A stretch of DNA of 64,000 nucleotides from Saccharomycopsis crataegensis (taxonomy: Eukaryota > Ascomycota > Saccharomycetes > Ascoideales > Saccharomycopsidaceae), in the NCBI RefSeq assembly GCF_037102585.1, contig NW_027043837.1, positions 310,001-374,000 of the forward strand. Reading direction: 5' to 3'. The notes beneath the pieces are model-generated. The model had not been told where the DNA came from. It ran no database searches and saw only the letters and a list, made by a program, of their open reading frames with translations. Positions 9,514 through 21,200 of this stretch are shown here, in pieces (position 1 is the first letter of the stretch; every line of letters starts with the position of its first letter). Made by a program: the position numbers and the translations under genes.

Positions 9514-10929
9514 TCAAAATTCAATGTCTCTGATAAGAACTGCTTCTCTGCCAGTCGGCAAACTGCCTAGGATTTCCACACTTGGGTTCCTATTATCCAA
9601 CTCTTGGAAATTCTGGAAAGTTTTCTGTATCTTCTTAACGTCAGCACTTTCTTTCTGGGACGCTTCGTACAATGTTACCGGACTTTCTGAAGTATATTTA
9701 ACAATCGATGTGGAGCCGCAATAAACAACACCGTCCTCCATCCCTGTTCGATTACAGAGAACAATATATCTTATCTTGTTATTGTCTGGGATCTTGGCGT
9801 TCATCTTGTAGAAACTATTGTAAAGCGGAACCCCTCTAAGGATCCAGAAATTCACATTCGAACTGTCTATGGCGTTCTTGTCATAATTGGCAATATCTCG
9901 GATATCCACTCTTTTGAGGGCACTATTGACGTCACAGGAGTCATTAACCATGACTTTTCCATCATCATCTTTGATGTTGGTGGTCAATTCAACTTCCTTG
10001 GTCATGGAATCCAATTGATCTTGTAAAAACTTCGTATCCTTTTCTTTTCCAACATCGTCATTCTTCTTCTCGTAAGTGATTTCTGGAGATACCGACGATA
10101 ACCATGCCATAGGGAACAAGATCAATCGCACGTCATTGTCAAGGCAATAACGCGAAAACTCGAATTTTTCAAAAGATGCTTTGAATTCGTAATTGCTCAA
10201 ATCCATACAAATTCCCATGGCGGTTTTAATCGAGGTCTCAGAATACTTATCGTCCAAGTTTTCCACCGCGATATCAAAATCAGTCTTCTTGTGGACCACT
10301 CGACTAATTTTCTCCACCACCATTCCGTCGTTTTTCACCAATGGCTCAAGCACTTTACCTTGATCATGTACCCTAGGGAACACTGACTCATCAACCCCAA
10401 ACTTTTTCGATAAATCCTTTCTTTCACGGTAATACTCCTTGTTGAGATTCAATTGGAAATTCTCGAACCCCACAGGATTCTCTTTCGCACCCCAAACCTT
10501 ATCGGTCTTATAAAGGAATGATTTCCGGTAATTGAATAAGATCGATCCAATAGGCGATACCAAGCAACTACTATTGTAAATCGTATCCTTGAATAGCTCG
10601 GGGTACCCAACCACCGTGAAACACTGGTATGTTTTAGAGGTTTCTATGGCCCATTTTATGGAAGGGCATTCGAAAAACAGTCTTTTAGTGACCCCCGCAT
10701 GAAAATTCTCCAAAAATGGGGTGATATGGGTTGGACTCTTGAAGTTGTATCCGGTGAACACCAATTCTGGTAGCACCAAGATGTCGGGACCTGGTAAGTC
10801 CTGCTTGTAAAGCTTTGACACGATATCCGATGCCCTTAATGTGTTGTACGCCACATCGCCAAATTTCGGCTTCAATTGAATGGCAGCGATTCTTACTTTC
10901 ATTTTAGAAAGTGTTTGGTTATCAGTCAA
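9514..10929 (-). CDS. NTA1: Protein N-terminal amidase of the nitrilase superfamily
   Basis: Deamidates N-terminal Asn and Gln so that proteins enter the Arg/N-degron pathway. The nitrilase Glu-Lys-Cys triad is visible: Glu in LPELVFTGYNF (about residue 54), Lys in YRKSFLY (about 136) and Cys in GICMDLSNYEF (about 240). The 471-residue length matches yeast Nta1 (about 457). An insert with DSMTKEVELTTN near residue 305 is typical of the lineage-variable C-terminal half. Met10 (10902), directly before KVRIAAIQ, is an equally plausible start. The neighbouring MOB2 converges with it across 164 bp. Confidence 0.94.
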   Translation of the reverse strand: MTDNQTLSKMKVRIAAIQLKPKFGDVAYNTLRASDIVSKLYKQDLPGPDILVLPELVFTGYNFKSPTHITPFLENFHAGVTKRLFFECPSIKWAIETSKTYQCFTVVGYPELFKDTIYNSSCLVSPIGSILFNYRKSFLYKTDKVWGAKENPVGFENFQLNLNKEYYRERKDLSKKFGVDESVFPRVHDQGKVLEPLVKNDGMVVEKISRVVHKKTDFDIAVENLDDKYSETSIKTAMGICMDLSNYEFKASFEKFEFSRYCLDNDVRLILFPMAWLSSVSPEITYEKKNDDVGKEKDTKFLQDQLDSMTKEVELTTNIKDDDGKVMVNDSCDVNSALKRVDIRDIANYDKNAIDSSNVNFWILRGVPLYNSFYKMNAKIPDNNKIRYIVLCNRTGMEDGVVYCGSTSIVKYTSESPVTLYEASQKESADVKKIQKTFQNFQELDNRNPSVEILGSLPTGREAVLIRDIEF

Positions 10930-11173
10930 TGGTACTTTGAATAATAAACTGACACTGATGATTAGCTCATCTTAGTTTGATTTTCTCTTCTTCTTTTTTT
11001 TTTTTTTTTTTTGATCTTTGCACCATCTGTCTGGGTCACGTCCACTACAAAGATTTATTAATATCTTTCTGCTTATTATGAAAGAAAAGCCACTGCATTT
11101 CAGTACCATTTTACACTCAAAAACATTAGCATAAAAAAAAGACTATATTACAATAGGCAGCTAACCAAATATA

Positions 11174-12153
11174 CTAATAAGCTCTTGGCTTTCCCCTGGC
11201 TCTTTCATTCTCGATCCGTTGGTCACGGAACTTGCTTCTTTCCCGATCACGATCAGACACATATGGCTTTGGGTCTCTTTCTCTATATTCCTTGTGTCGA
11301 GAGTCCCGTTCTCTAGGGTATCGACCACTGCCATCTCTTCCTCCATAACCATAACTTCGGCTATCTCCGACCCTTGAGTATCCATCGCCGTGCCTTCCTC
11401 TAAAGCCTCGTTTCAGGTTATCTTCACGTTTATGACTGGAGATTTGTGTTCTTCCTCCAGTAGCTACTCCTCCTCTACCACCAACTCCGCCACCCAATCT
11501 CCTAGGTTTCCAATTCTTCACAGTACGCCCTCGCTCAACATCAACAATGCATGCTCTGCCATCGATCACTTTGCCATCGGCACTCTTGCACGCTTGGTTC
11601 AATTCACTTTCTCTTTCAAACAAGATGAACCCATAGCCCTTTGACTTATTAGTTTCTTTATCTCTCACCACCCGCACTCTTTCGATCGCCCCGTATGTGC
11701 TAAACTCCTTCTGGAGATCCACCTCAGTGACATTATACGATAATCTGCCAACAAACAACGTACGGTACGGATTGCCACGTATCTGGGGGTCATCTTCAGG
11801 GTTCCACTTTTGTAAATCCTCTGCGAGTTTGGCCCGTTTTATCTGTTGTTTGGCCCGCTTTTCCGCCTGCTGTTTCTGCTGGACACTTTCCGAAGGGGTA
11901 TATTCGATGGCCATGTAGTCTTTCACAGAAGGTAAGAGCCCAGAAATCCCATCAATGTACACATTCTGCCGATTTTCTGGTGCGATGTCATTGGGAGGAA
12001 GATACCTTAGCGGGGGTTTTGGTCGGAAAAGTTTGGCAATTTTGGGAGGGAATTTCGAAGCATCAGAGGTCTATAATGAAGGGTCAGTATTTCTGCATCA
12101 TAACTGGGTGTGATTGAAAAAGAAAAAAAAAAAAAACAAGTATCACTTACCAT
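11174..12153 (-). CDS. SNP1: U1 snRNP 70K protein, two exons with a start-codon-only exon
   Basis: U1-70K homologue of the U1 snRNP, acting in 5' splice-site recognition. Exon 1 is only the ATG (12153-12151), followed directly by GTAAGT. The intron 12150-12071 (80 nt) has a TACTGAC branch site near 12087 and ends TATAG. Exon 2 (12070-11174) begins TSDASKFPPKIAKLF and continues PPLRYLPP, the conserved U1-70K N-terminus, which confirms the splice; the product is 299 residues. The RRM has RNP2 LFVGRL (about residue 105) and RNP1 KGYGFILF (about 145). It ends in an Arg/Gly/Asp-rich tail. An unspliced start at an internal Met would lose the N-terminal U1 C/Sm-contact segment. A Reb1-type site lies about 95 bp upstream. 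Confidence 0.94.
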
Positions 12154-12246
12154 TTTTCTTCACTGTTTCCAATGGTTGATGATGATTTCCTGTGTTACAA
12201 CGGCGCCCTCAGAGATATTTTTTTCAATATTATCATCGTGTCTGTG

Positions 12247-12254
12247 TTACCCGG
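12247..12254. promoter_or_regulatory. Reb1-type site TTACCCGG
   Basis: Exact TTACCCGG, the core of the yeast general regulatory factor Reb1, about 95 bp upstream of the SNP1 start. Position fits a nucleosome-free promoter; binding is inferred. Confidence 0.5.
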
Positions 12255-12746
12255 TGATTATGGTGATTATTAGTTGTTACGGCTAAGCGATTATCCTTTC
12301 ACCGATTAATAAAGAATAGTGTTAGTAGTAATCTATTACAATTGCTGTAATGTTTCTATGTACTTGGCAGAGTACCCTTGTCAATGGTATTTCCTTAGGT
12401 TGTCGAGTATGCATTTATTTTGAGCCCCTCCTATCTATTATTACATGCAGTAAATATTGATTATGCCCAACATCACCAGCGGTATAGAACAATTATACTG
12501 CCATCCAATAAAGATTGATGATCTTCTAAATTGACTTCTTATCCTTGCTCAAAATTCATTCGTTTAACATCAATTACTTAATTTAAGGACCGTATTTCTT
12601 TAATAATATACGCCCAGACTTTGGTGACTTCTACGAAAATTTCACCATACTGAGCTCACATTCTAAGTCAAAAGAGACAATTTTATTTAATTTGACGATA
12701 ATATTAATAGTGATATTAATAAAGAAAGCAATAGCAAACGTAGTAA
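12255..12746. other. Intergenic region upstream of SNP1
   Basis: AT-rich spacer between the SNP1 promoter and the tandem duplication. It contains no convincing ORF; a 66-codon minus-strand frame at 12631-12831 is low in complexity and partly made of the duplication. Confidence 0.5.
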
Positions 12747-12956
12747 GAAAGACAGTAACAATCATAGTAATAACTAAAGTAAAAACAATAATAAAATTCA
12801 TTCTCTTGAGCTCATCAGTCATGAATCTCAATTAATGCCAACACTTCCGAAAGACAGTAACAATCATAGTAATAACTAAAGTAAAAACAATAATAAAATT
12901 CATTCTCTTGAGCTCATCAGTCATGAATCTCAATTAATGCCAACACTTCCGAAAGA
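12747..12956. repeat. 102-bp exact tandem duplication
   Basis: Two head-to-tail copies (12747-12848 and 12849-12950) followed by the first 6 bases of a third (GAAAGA). The copies look identical, so the event is recent. The right copy covers the 3' end of the decayed nuclease/kinase gene; the left copy repeats that end downstream. Confidence 0.93.
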
Positions 12957-14918
12957 TTTTTAAAAGCACCATTACAATCCACAGATTGAATATCTCTCTC
13001 AACCATCATTTCAATAACAAAGCCAAAGTAGAAAATTTTTACTCCCAAAAAATATCTTAACCTTTCAGTTCCGTCAATAAACTGCTTCAAAATTTGTTCG
13101 CATGTTCGGTGCGCTGGAAATTTTTTATCAAGAAGATCAAATAATCTGGAATAATCATCTTGAAACCCATCTTTCAAAGTGGCAAGTAAAGGTGATTGAG
13201 CTCTTTTCGGTTTGAACGGCCTAGGTTTCATTCTGGTTGAAGATCCAAAATTAATAAGCTTTATTTTCATTGACTCATTAATAAAAATGTTCCTGCCTTT
13301 TATGTTGCAATGTGCTACTCCCGCACAGTGGACTTCACTCATCATTAGCAACATGTTTCTCAAAAGCCTATCTTTCCTAAAATTTTCAGGCTCATGGAAC
13401 TCGTGTAACAGAACATATCCCGATTCAACAAGATTCTCAAGTAGTATGAACTGACCCTCCATCGTGGTTACTTGAACGCCTTCTTTAATGTCTGAGAGCT
13501 CTATTTCCTGGGGATCTGTGAAGAGGTATCCCTTGTCTAAGACTCTTGGGATGAGCTCATTGTATAGTAATTTCTGCTCAACATTTGGTACGCTCTTATT
13601 TCCGATAGAAGCATGGCAGTAGTCAAGCAAAAAGTTGTTTGATGTGCTCTGAAACTTGTCATCCCCATACAAGGACAGCTCAAGCAGCTTCTGGCATAGT
13701 CATATACTTTGAATACCACAGATTTACCAGGCGAGATCTCGTCAATATTAAGACACCCAAATACAACTGACAATCTTGTCTTCTTAGCATTACCGGAAAA
13801 GATTATATTGGGCTTGATAGCACGGGATGGCATTAGTGTTAAAGTCCCCACATCATCGTAGTCAAAAAGTTTGGTGATTTCCTTAATATAGCTTCCCGTA
13901 TAAGTTTTCCATTCTTTTGCAAGCGAGATTTCCAATTCTGAAAAGCCATTCTTGAAGAGGGCTTTGAGATACCGGTACATCAAGCGTCGGTCAATCCTGA
14001 TCCCCTATTTGACTCTTTCATTTTCCTTTAGCTTGGATCCTTCGATCAAGCCATTAACCAATGTTTCTCGATGATTTTTTTCCGCCGAATTTTCTATCTC
14101 TTCAGAACCAGCAAAGGTTAAAATGAATCTTGTTAATATACTTTCCAACGGCTCCTTTGAAGTATTGATAACTTGAATATGGATAAAGTCACAAAATGCC
14201 CAAATTCTGGCACAGCTATCGATTTTGCATGTTAAGAGCATACTCTTGTCGATTCTCGACCAATCAATTGTAATCAAGATAGCACAGGATTCGTCAATAA
14301 GAATTCTGCCTTCAGCTTATTCTTTTTCCAATCTTCCAAAAAGCATTCATACGACTCAAACAAGGATATTGATAATAGATACTTGCATTCAATTGTCACC
14401 AAGGGCGGTCCGGACTTGTTGTCTTTGAATATCAAAAAATCAGGCTTTGATTTGATATTTTCAAAGGCAAATTCAAGTTCTTGATCTTTTTCAAATTTTA
14501 CATCGGTCAAATTTGGAATGACAACCTGCAAAACGGATTGTAAAAGATTAGATACAAATAAGTGAAACCCCTTCTCATTACTCATGCAACTTATATCATA
14601 GATAAATGGAAGACCCCAAAAAATTGATGGCACATCTTTCTCAAGGAAAGATAGTGTACACGCTTTGAATTTCAACTCTTCGCTACTTTCACTAATGCCT
14701 ATTTTTTTTATGGCGTCTTGGATTGAGTTGCAGCGCTCTTGGGCGCTATCTCCTAAATCTTGAAAATCAATTGGCGAAATAGTTACTTCGCTGGTAGATA
14801 TCAAGTTTTTGAAGTCTTGAAAGGATTCCTTAATATATTGAGAGATTGGTTGGGAAGCAGATCTCCGCTTAGCGCTTGTTGACGTCCCAATATCTTCTAG
14901 GGCTCTTTTTTCATTCAT
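12917..14918 (-). pseudogene. Fossil nuclease plus kinase-like gene (Crinkler/RHS effector-like)
   Basis: Treated as a fossil. The minus-strand coding signal spans about 2 kb and is broken, with about two interruptions. The first part (roughly 14.3-14.9 kb) opens with a Lys/Arg/Ser-rich segment and then carries a PD-(D/E)XK nuclease-like pattern, KPDFLIF followed by TIECKY. The last part (roughly 12.9-13.7 kb) is protein-kinase-like, with a recognisable catalytic-loop block and the strand after it. Nuclease-kinase fusions of this order are known in the Crinkler/RHS (CR) class of eukaryotic effectors, described as derived from selfish-element toxins; assignment to that class is inference. The coding remains are long and readable, so decay is probably not ancient. 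A plain decayed host nuclease/kinase gene cannot be excluded. Confidence 0.6.
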
Positions 14919-15299
14919 TGGTATATATCATCTATATTTATCTTTCCGAAAATATCTGAAAGCCCAACAAATAAAAGAGAAATTAGGAATCAAAAAAGTA
15001 TGATCATTCTTTATATAGTGTCCTTAATGTTTCTGTGTCTCACATACAGGCTGAGACCTTGTTATGTGCGCAGTAAACATAACCATCAATAGCGCTAATG
15101 CGCAGAGATTCAGACGGTATGGCGACAGCTGTAAATCCCATCATTTCCCTGGAAGCCCCATTAGAACTTTTTTCTTTTTGTTCGGGATTGTGTGTTTGAT
15201 GGTGAATTCCAGCCAGTCTCGGAAGACAAAAAGAAAAGCACTTGAACCAGTCTATATTCCGAATGAAAATCATCAAGATCATAATTAAAAGCATATCAA
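14919..15299. other. Spacer between fossil and LINE scrap
   Basis: No supported gene. AT-rich upstream flank of the fossil gene, followed by sequence that may be degraded LINE 5' part but shows no recognisable motif. Confidence 0.4.
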
Positions 15300-15537
15300 T
15301 GGAGCAACAGTTCACTGAGATTGATATTCATAGCATAGCGATAAAGTTGGGCCACCACTCGGAGGATTGGAAAGAGGCGCTAACTTCGATGATACCAAAC
15401 CCCATAAGAAAGATTACGCAGACGTCAAAAGCTTCAGATCTATTGGCCTAATTAATAATCTTAGCAAAGTTTTGGGAAGGATGATCATTGATATGATCCT
15501 GAATATAACGAGTGACAAAATTATCAGCAGCCAGTCC
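15300..15537 (+). mobile_element. LINE (non-LTR) reverse-transcriptase fragment
   Basis: Degenerate coding scrap. In one frame a segment ending HHSEDWKEALTSMIPNP resembles the WK-A--IPKP block just before RT motif 1. One base-register shift near 15396 continues it as KPHKKDYADVKSFRSIGL and INNLSKVLGRMIIDMI, like the yRPI-LLn--K-le core of LINE RT (RVT_1 family). A TGA at 15538 ends it, and later sequence gives only weak matches. No endonuclease, 3' end or target-site duplication is seen. L1/Zorro-like affinity is plausible but unproven. Confidence 0.6.
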
Positions 15538-16862
15538 TGAAGAGACTGCCAAAATACGCTCCAATTATTTGAACAGAAAGAGCACTATGAACCTCGTTCA
15601 TTTCTATGAATTGAGATATGCCGCAACAGACAAGCCAAACTGATATGGTCCTGTCGATTATGTGGGTTATTATTAAGAGGAGGGACTGAGTCCAGACTAG
15701 TCCTAGTCAGTCAATTGAAAGAAAAACGCCGCCAGAAGAAAAGTCATATAAATGCACCAAACTGCTGATGGGTGTCTAAAAAAAAAGCTCCAGAAAAGAA
15801 TATGACTAGCACCAAAAACAAGAAAGTAAGCTGTTATTGTTAACAGATCCCGTAAGAAAGTACACTTTATAGATATTTGTAATATATGCTCATCTATAAG
15901 CTTCATGATATTGTTGACAAAGTAATCAGCATTTGACCCATTTGAAATATAAATTTTATATGCCTCCTATTCTCATCGCGCTTTGTCTGGTTGGTTAAGT
16001 GTAGGTGAAGAATTTTCTAGTAGTGACAAGCTGTAACAGATTAACAACAACAACAACAACAGCAACAAAAAATGTGTTTATGTAAATTTTTGATAATGGA
16101 ATTAATATGAATGAAGTAAACGATTACAAAGGCAAGAAAAAAACTAATAATAATAAAAAATGTCACCAAATTACCTTCTTGAAAGTTCAAAGGTGAATCA
16201 TTTTCTTTCTAGAAATTCACAACACCCATACGCTACGTATATTACATCCTATATTACATCCTATATTACATCCTATATTACATCCTATATTACATACAAA
16301 CATATATTAAAAAAAGATCCCACCAAATCTTTCAGTCCCAAAAAGAGACATGAAAGACTATCCAACCCCTGGAATTTCCTTCCAAGATTGAAAGAATTCC
16401 TGCAAATTCCACTTATCTGACTAAAGAGGATATTAGTCTGAATTTCATTTATAGGGTTGAGAATTTTTCCTCGTTTTCCGGCATTTTTAATTATATTCAA
16501 ACGACACCCTGTATTCGTTCGATCTCTGTTAATCATCAATCAGCAGAGTTTCCAAAAAAAGAAAAAAAAAAAAGGCTCTTTAAAAATAAGTGCAATCGGA
16601 AAGAAAGAAAAAACAAACACCAAAAAATAGTTATCTGCTAACAACTTTAGTAATTCTTCATATATACAAGTTATGGCGATAATCTCGATTGAAAGTTTTC
16701 ACTCTTAGTAGCCATCTCCACGTGACTTCTTTTCACTTTTTTTTTTTTTTTTTTTTTTGGCAGGCAAGAAAGACATAATTAACATGTCTTTTTGTTCTTT
16801 CAGGACGTATAATACATATATACAAGAGGATCCCATAGGCGGCAGCTACTAGTGCTAACACA
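15538..16862. other. Gene-poor region upstream of YRB2
   Basis: 1.3 kb without a supported gene. It may begin with further LINE debris (to about 15700), and holds a 12-bp minisatellite at 16238 and a T21-type homopolymer near 16740. The last few hundred bases are presumably the YRB2 promoter. Confidence 0.5.
16238..16297. repeat. 12-bp minisatellite, five copies
   Basis: Five head-to-tail copies of TATATTACATCC, the last ending in a variant. Because 12 is a multiple of 3 it stays open in frame (repeated YITS), but nothing around it supports a gene. Confidence 0.92.
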
Positions 16863-18131
16863 ATGTCCTCAGAACATACCCTCGAGTCCCCAGAAATCAA
16901 CACTGCCACGGACCCAGCTTACGCCATGGGCGAAGAAGCAGTACAACAGCAAGGAGAAACAAAGAAAGAAGAAAAACAAGAAGAAAAACAAGAAAAACAA
17001 GAAGCATCAGCATCTTCATTACCAGTCAAGAGATCTTTGGAAGATGTATCGGTTGCTGTTGAAGCAAAAGAGACTGACACTGCTGAACACGACACGAAGA
17101 AACCGAAAGTCGCAGCACCAGTTGAGGAAGACAAGAAGACAAACAAGACTCTTCCTACAAACGATGATAAAGAGTCCCAGCCGCTTGCACCACAAAAGTT
17201 TGTTTTTGGTCAAAACTCAAAGTTTGGCTCGACTGCGTTCTCGGGAATTTCTGGTAGAAAGAACGTGTTTGGTACATCGTCAATTTTTTCAGATAAGAAA
17301 GAGCCAACCTCACCATTATTCTCCAATTCCAATAGCCCATCAATAGAAACAAAAACAACAACTAAATCATCATCATCAGAAACTCCAGAAAAATCAAAAT
17401 CAACACCAACGACAACATCGACAACATCGACAACGAAATCAGCAGGGGGGTTTGTATTTGGTTCGGGATCGAAGTTCTCTAACGCGTTCAAAAATGCAGC
17501 CAACAAAAAATCCATCTTTGACACTTCGGAAGCCAAGAAGGAAGACTCACCAGCCCCACCAACATCATCCCTGCAAGATGCCACTACCACCACCCCATCA
17601 TCATCATCATCCTCACTGGAAGTAGACAAGTCCCTGGGTCATTTGTACAAGACGGTGAACCTTGAAAAGAAAGATGTCAAATCAGGAGAAGAAGAAGAAA
17701 CCGCAGTGTTCCAATGCAAGGCCAAATTATACATGTTGAACCTTGATGACCTTTCCACCGGGTGGAAAGAACGTGGCGTGGGGATGATCCACGTCAACAA
17801 ACTCGCGACGGAATCATCGAAGAAGGTGAAAACCAGAATAATCATGAGAACTTTGACGGTATTAAAAGTCATTTTGAACGTTTCCATCGCCCCAGGGTTT
17901 GAGATCTTCAAAGGTATGGATAGCTCATTACACTCGGAAAAATTCATCAGATTCAATGCCATTGAAACCGACGATAATTTGAATACCGAAGCAAAGAACG
18001 GACTAGCAAAGAATCAAAGATTGGTTCAGTACGCCGTCAGAGTCGGAAACGCCGAGTCGGCCACAGAATTGTACGATACAATAAAAATGTGTATTCCTGA
18101 CAAAGAAGAATCAAAAGAACCGGAGGTCTAA
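16863..18131 (+). CDS. YRB2: Ran-binding protein Yrb2 (RanBP3 type)
   Basis: Nuclear RanGTP-binding cofactor of Crm1-dependent export. The 422-residue product has an acidic/Lys-rich N-terminus, a possible nuclear signal KKPKV near residue 80, FG-type motifs (KFVFGQNSKFG, KNVFGTSS, GFVFGSGSKF) between about 115 and 210, a Ser/Thr-rich linker, and a C-terminal RanBP1 domain from about 280 (AVFQCKAKLYML, WKERGVGMIHV, RIIMRTLTVLKVILN). The FG motifs before a single RanBP1 domain match Yrb2 rather than Yrb1; Nup2 is longer. Convergent with DOP1. Confidence 0.92.
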   Translation: MSSEHTLESPEINTATDPAYAMGEEAVQQQGETKKEEKQEEKQEKQEASASSLPVKRSLEDVSVAVEAKETDTAEHDTKKPKVAAPVEEDKKTNKTLPTNDDKESQPLAPQKFVFGQNSKFGSTAFSGISGRKNVFGTSSIFSDKKEPTSPLFSNSNSPSIETKTTTKSSSSETPEKSKSTPTTTSTTSTTKSAGGFVFGSGSKFSNAFKNAANKKSIFDTSEAKKEDSPAPPTSSLQDATTTTPSSSSSSLEVDKSLGHLYKTVNLEKKDVKSGEEEETAVFQCKAKLYMLNLDDLSTGWKERGVGMIHVNKLATESSKKVKTRIIMRTLTVLKVILNVSIAPGFEIFKGMDSSLHSEKFIRFNAIETDDNLNTEAKNGLAKNQRLVQYAVRVGNAESATELYDTIKMCIPDKEESKEPEV

Positions 18132-18228
18132 TTATTATATGTATTTTTTTACACAAAATCAATCTGACAGATATTTTAGTATTATAGCATATATTTCTTT
18201 TTCTTTTTTGTAGCTCGCCTCATCATTA

Positions 18229-21200
18229 TCATCTATGTGACTTAAACAAATCATTATAAACATCATCAACACATTTATCCAAATCCGGAGTTTTCAACCC
18301 ATAAACTCGCTCAAAATTGTAATAACTCAACAGATCAAAAAATGGCTTAAGTAGCTCAAGACCTTCCAAATAAGAATATCCGTACAACATCGGAATCTTA
18401 TACCGATTTTCACTCATGGCGTCCGAAACAATCTTCACTTTTCTTCCATCACTAGCAATCGGTAGCTTATACGCCCGAAGTCTCGAGATCTTATCAATCA
18501 ACCCAATCACAAGGGGAGCCAGACGATAAGTCTTCCCAGAAGCCCCATCACCAATGATCCCTCTAGAAACCGTTTCCATCGAATCATCAATGAAAATCCA
18601 CTCATCTAGTTGGAATTCTTCAAACCCAAGGGTCAATATCAAATCTAAAAGCTTAGACGCGGACAACAACAATTGGACATCCACCAGTTCACTAAGATCT
18701 CTAGAAGTTTCGCCAGTACCTTTCGTCATTTCTTCTTCAAAGTTCATCATTTCAATGATAAAATCACTGAAGGCTTTTTCCAATTCAGAATACATGGTAA
18801 TCCAATAATTATTCAAATGAGTCGCCGAAAATCTCAATACCAACGCCCGCAAACTTAAAAACACTTGAGAATGTAATTCGTTCTTAGAAGACTGAAGCAC
18901 CTCCACAAGTTTATCGACCAAATCTTTCAACAAGCCCATATACTTATCATTAGTGGAAATCAACAAAAGATACGTGATTCTCTTCAATTTCAAAACTTTG
19001 GAAGTGGTTTCCCCTTCATTCCAATTGAACAATGTTGACGAATTCCCATTGAATGGCTGTACCTTGGCGATCAATTCAATAATCTTATCTTTATCATCAT
19101 TAATCCATGCACTGATGATTCTCGCCCAGCTATCTTTCAAGTATTTATCATTGATATCAATATTAAAGAAGTCCGGGTCGGTGAAAATTTCATAAATCAA
19201 TCCCCTCCAAATTCTGTTCCCCATGCTACTGGACAGCTCAGAAATCACCAAAATCAATTCGATCACATAGTTTGGCAATTCTGAGACTTTTCGACTTTTC
19301 AAAAGTGGTTGAATGGCATTCAAAATAATCGAGGAGATCACCGTCACTGACTTTTCCCCCTCTTGAATAATTGGGTTTGATAGATCAGGGATAATAGCGA
19401 TCAACGCTAAACAAATATCTTTTCTGGTTACGATATCCTGAGATGTCGTAGTAGTGGTGATGACACTCTCATTAATTTTTTCCGCTGAAAGATTCTCCTC
19501 GTGGCTATTCAATAGAGGTTTGCCATTTTCAGTACTAATTTCCCCAAAATCGTTAATAATTGGTAATGCCTGGCTTTTCCCTAATACCCCTCGGGAAGAC
19601 AATGCGTAAGATAGTAATCTAAGGTAATTATCCCCAACTTCTTTTCTAATTTTCTTTTGCTCGCCAAATTTCAATTTACTCAATTTTTTTGTCAATATAC
19701 TGGCAAACTGAAGAATATATGGTATCACCGAATTGTAATTTATCGACATGGCATTCACATCTTTCAAAAAATTCATGGATACAGTATAAATATCCTCGAT
19801 GACTTCAATATCCAAAGATTTCAAATATTCCACTAAAAAAATTCCAATACTTTTATCGACAAACTTGTTTGTTAATGAGGACTTGTAATCGCTCTTGATG
19901 GCATCAGGGTTCAATTTGATATTAATAGAATCGAAAATATGTGGAATGGTAATTTGCGGTCTGGAGTTATCTAGAACGTGTAACATTTTGAATAATGAGC
20001 TGGAAAATGACGGATCTCCTTTCATCAACGTGTGCAATAACTGCAAAGGTTCAATTTGGTACAATTTTTCTAATAATTTTCTTGACTTGAACTTGATTTT
20101 CGAGGCAGTGTTTTCTAGAGATTTCAACGAATCTAAGGTCCCTCTAACATTGTTGCTCATAATTGAGCTCACCTCCCCAAGCTTAACTAAAGAAGTAGCA
20201 CTTGCAGAAGAAGTGTACTTGGTCAAGCTTGTTTTACTATCACCCCATAACCAAATGTCAAAGCACGACTCGATGGTACTTTCAAAAGCCAATAAGACTG
20301 TATATCTATTACTTTCTTCAAAATTGATAGCATCGGGGGATTCCACTGAAAACACTCCTGACATGACAGAGGTCAAGAAACCGGGATCCGCAGCAACATT
20401 TTTAGATGAACCCTTTGGTTTGGCCTCACTGGCAGATAAATACATATGACTATAACTTAGAAGTTCTTCCAATGCGTTCATGAGCAAACCAATCACTTGA
20501 TCCACATTATCAACATTCAGGAATGATGACTGTTGATCATTGGTCTCTTTCTTATCTTCTAACTGGAACTTGATCAATTTAAAGAAACTTTTAATCTTCG
20601 CACAAATTGACTCAGTGATCGGAATCAACACTTGAAATATGCAATCACTTAAATTAACCAAAGTTTTCACTAACAAATTAACCCAGTATTTGAAAACTAA
20701 AGGATTTTCCACGTATCCAAGACTGAAAACCAAGTATTCAATATAATTAAATTTCAATTCCTTGGATTTTGTAAGGGATCTTTCTGATCTAATTGGTGAT
20801 TCAAGGTTGATATCAAGGATCGATAATCTTTTATCTTTGTGATGACATTTATCAATGTAGGATGAGATTAAATTGAAGAAATTTATGGAAACAAGTTGTT
20901 CAATGGATGGGTTGATTGATAACTTTTGCTTTTCAAAGCCATGTTTCAAGTTTTTGTACGACATATTAATCAACTTAGTCATGATTTCATCGGTATTAGC
21001 TTCATTAGCATCCAATAACAATGACAATAAAGTTATGCAAGATAAACTGGCTCTATTAAAACTTTCACTTTCAAATATTTCATACCCTATTCCACTAGTT
21101 TCGCTCTCATAATTGATCTTCAATGATAAAAATTCTAATAGGATGTGAATGATTAAGCCGGTATAAGTAGAAATACCATTCCCGCTTTCAGAATTTTGCT

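Noticed and set aside
16219-16232. Rap1-like ACACCCATACGC site
   Set aside because: One mismatch to consensus, over 600 bp from the nearest start and adjoining the minisatellite.
16160-16420. 86-codon ORF over the minisatellite
   Set aside because: Open only because the 12-bp unit has no stop; no homology and low complexity.
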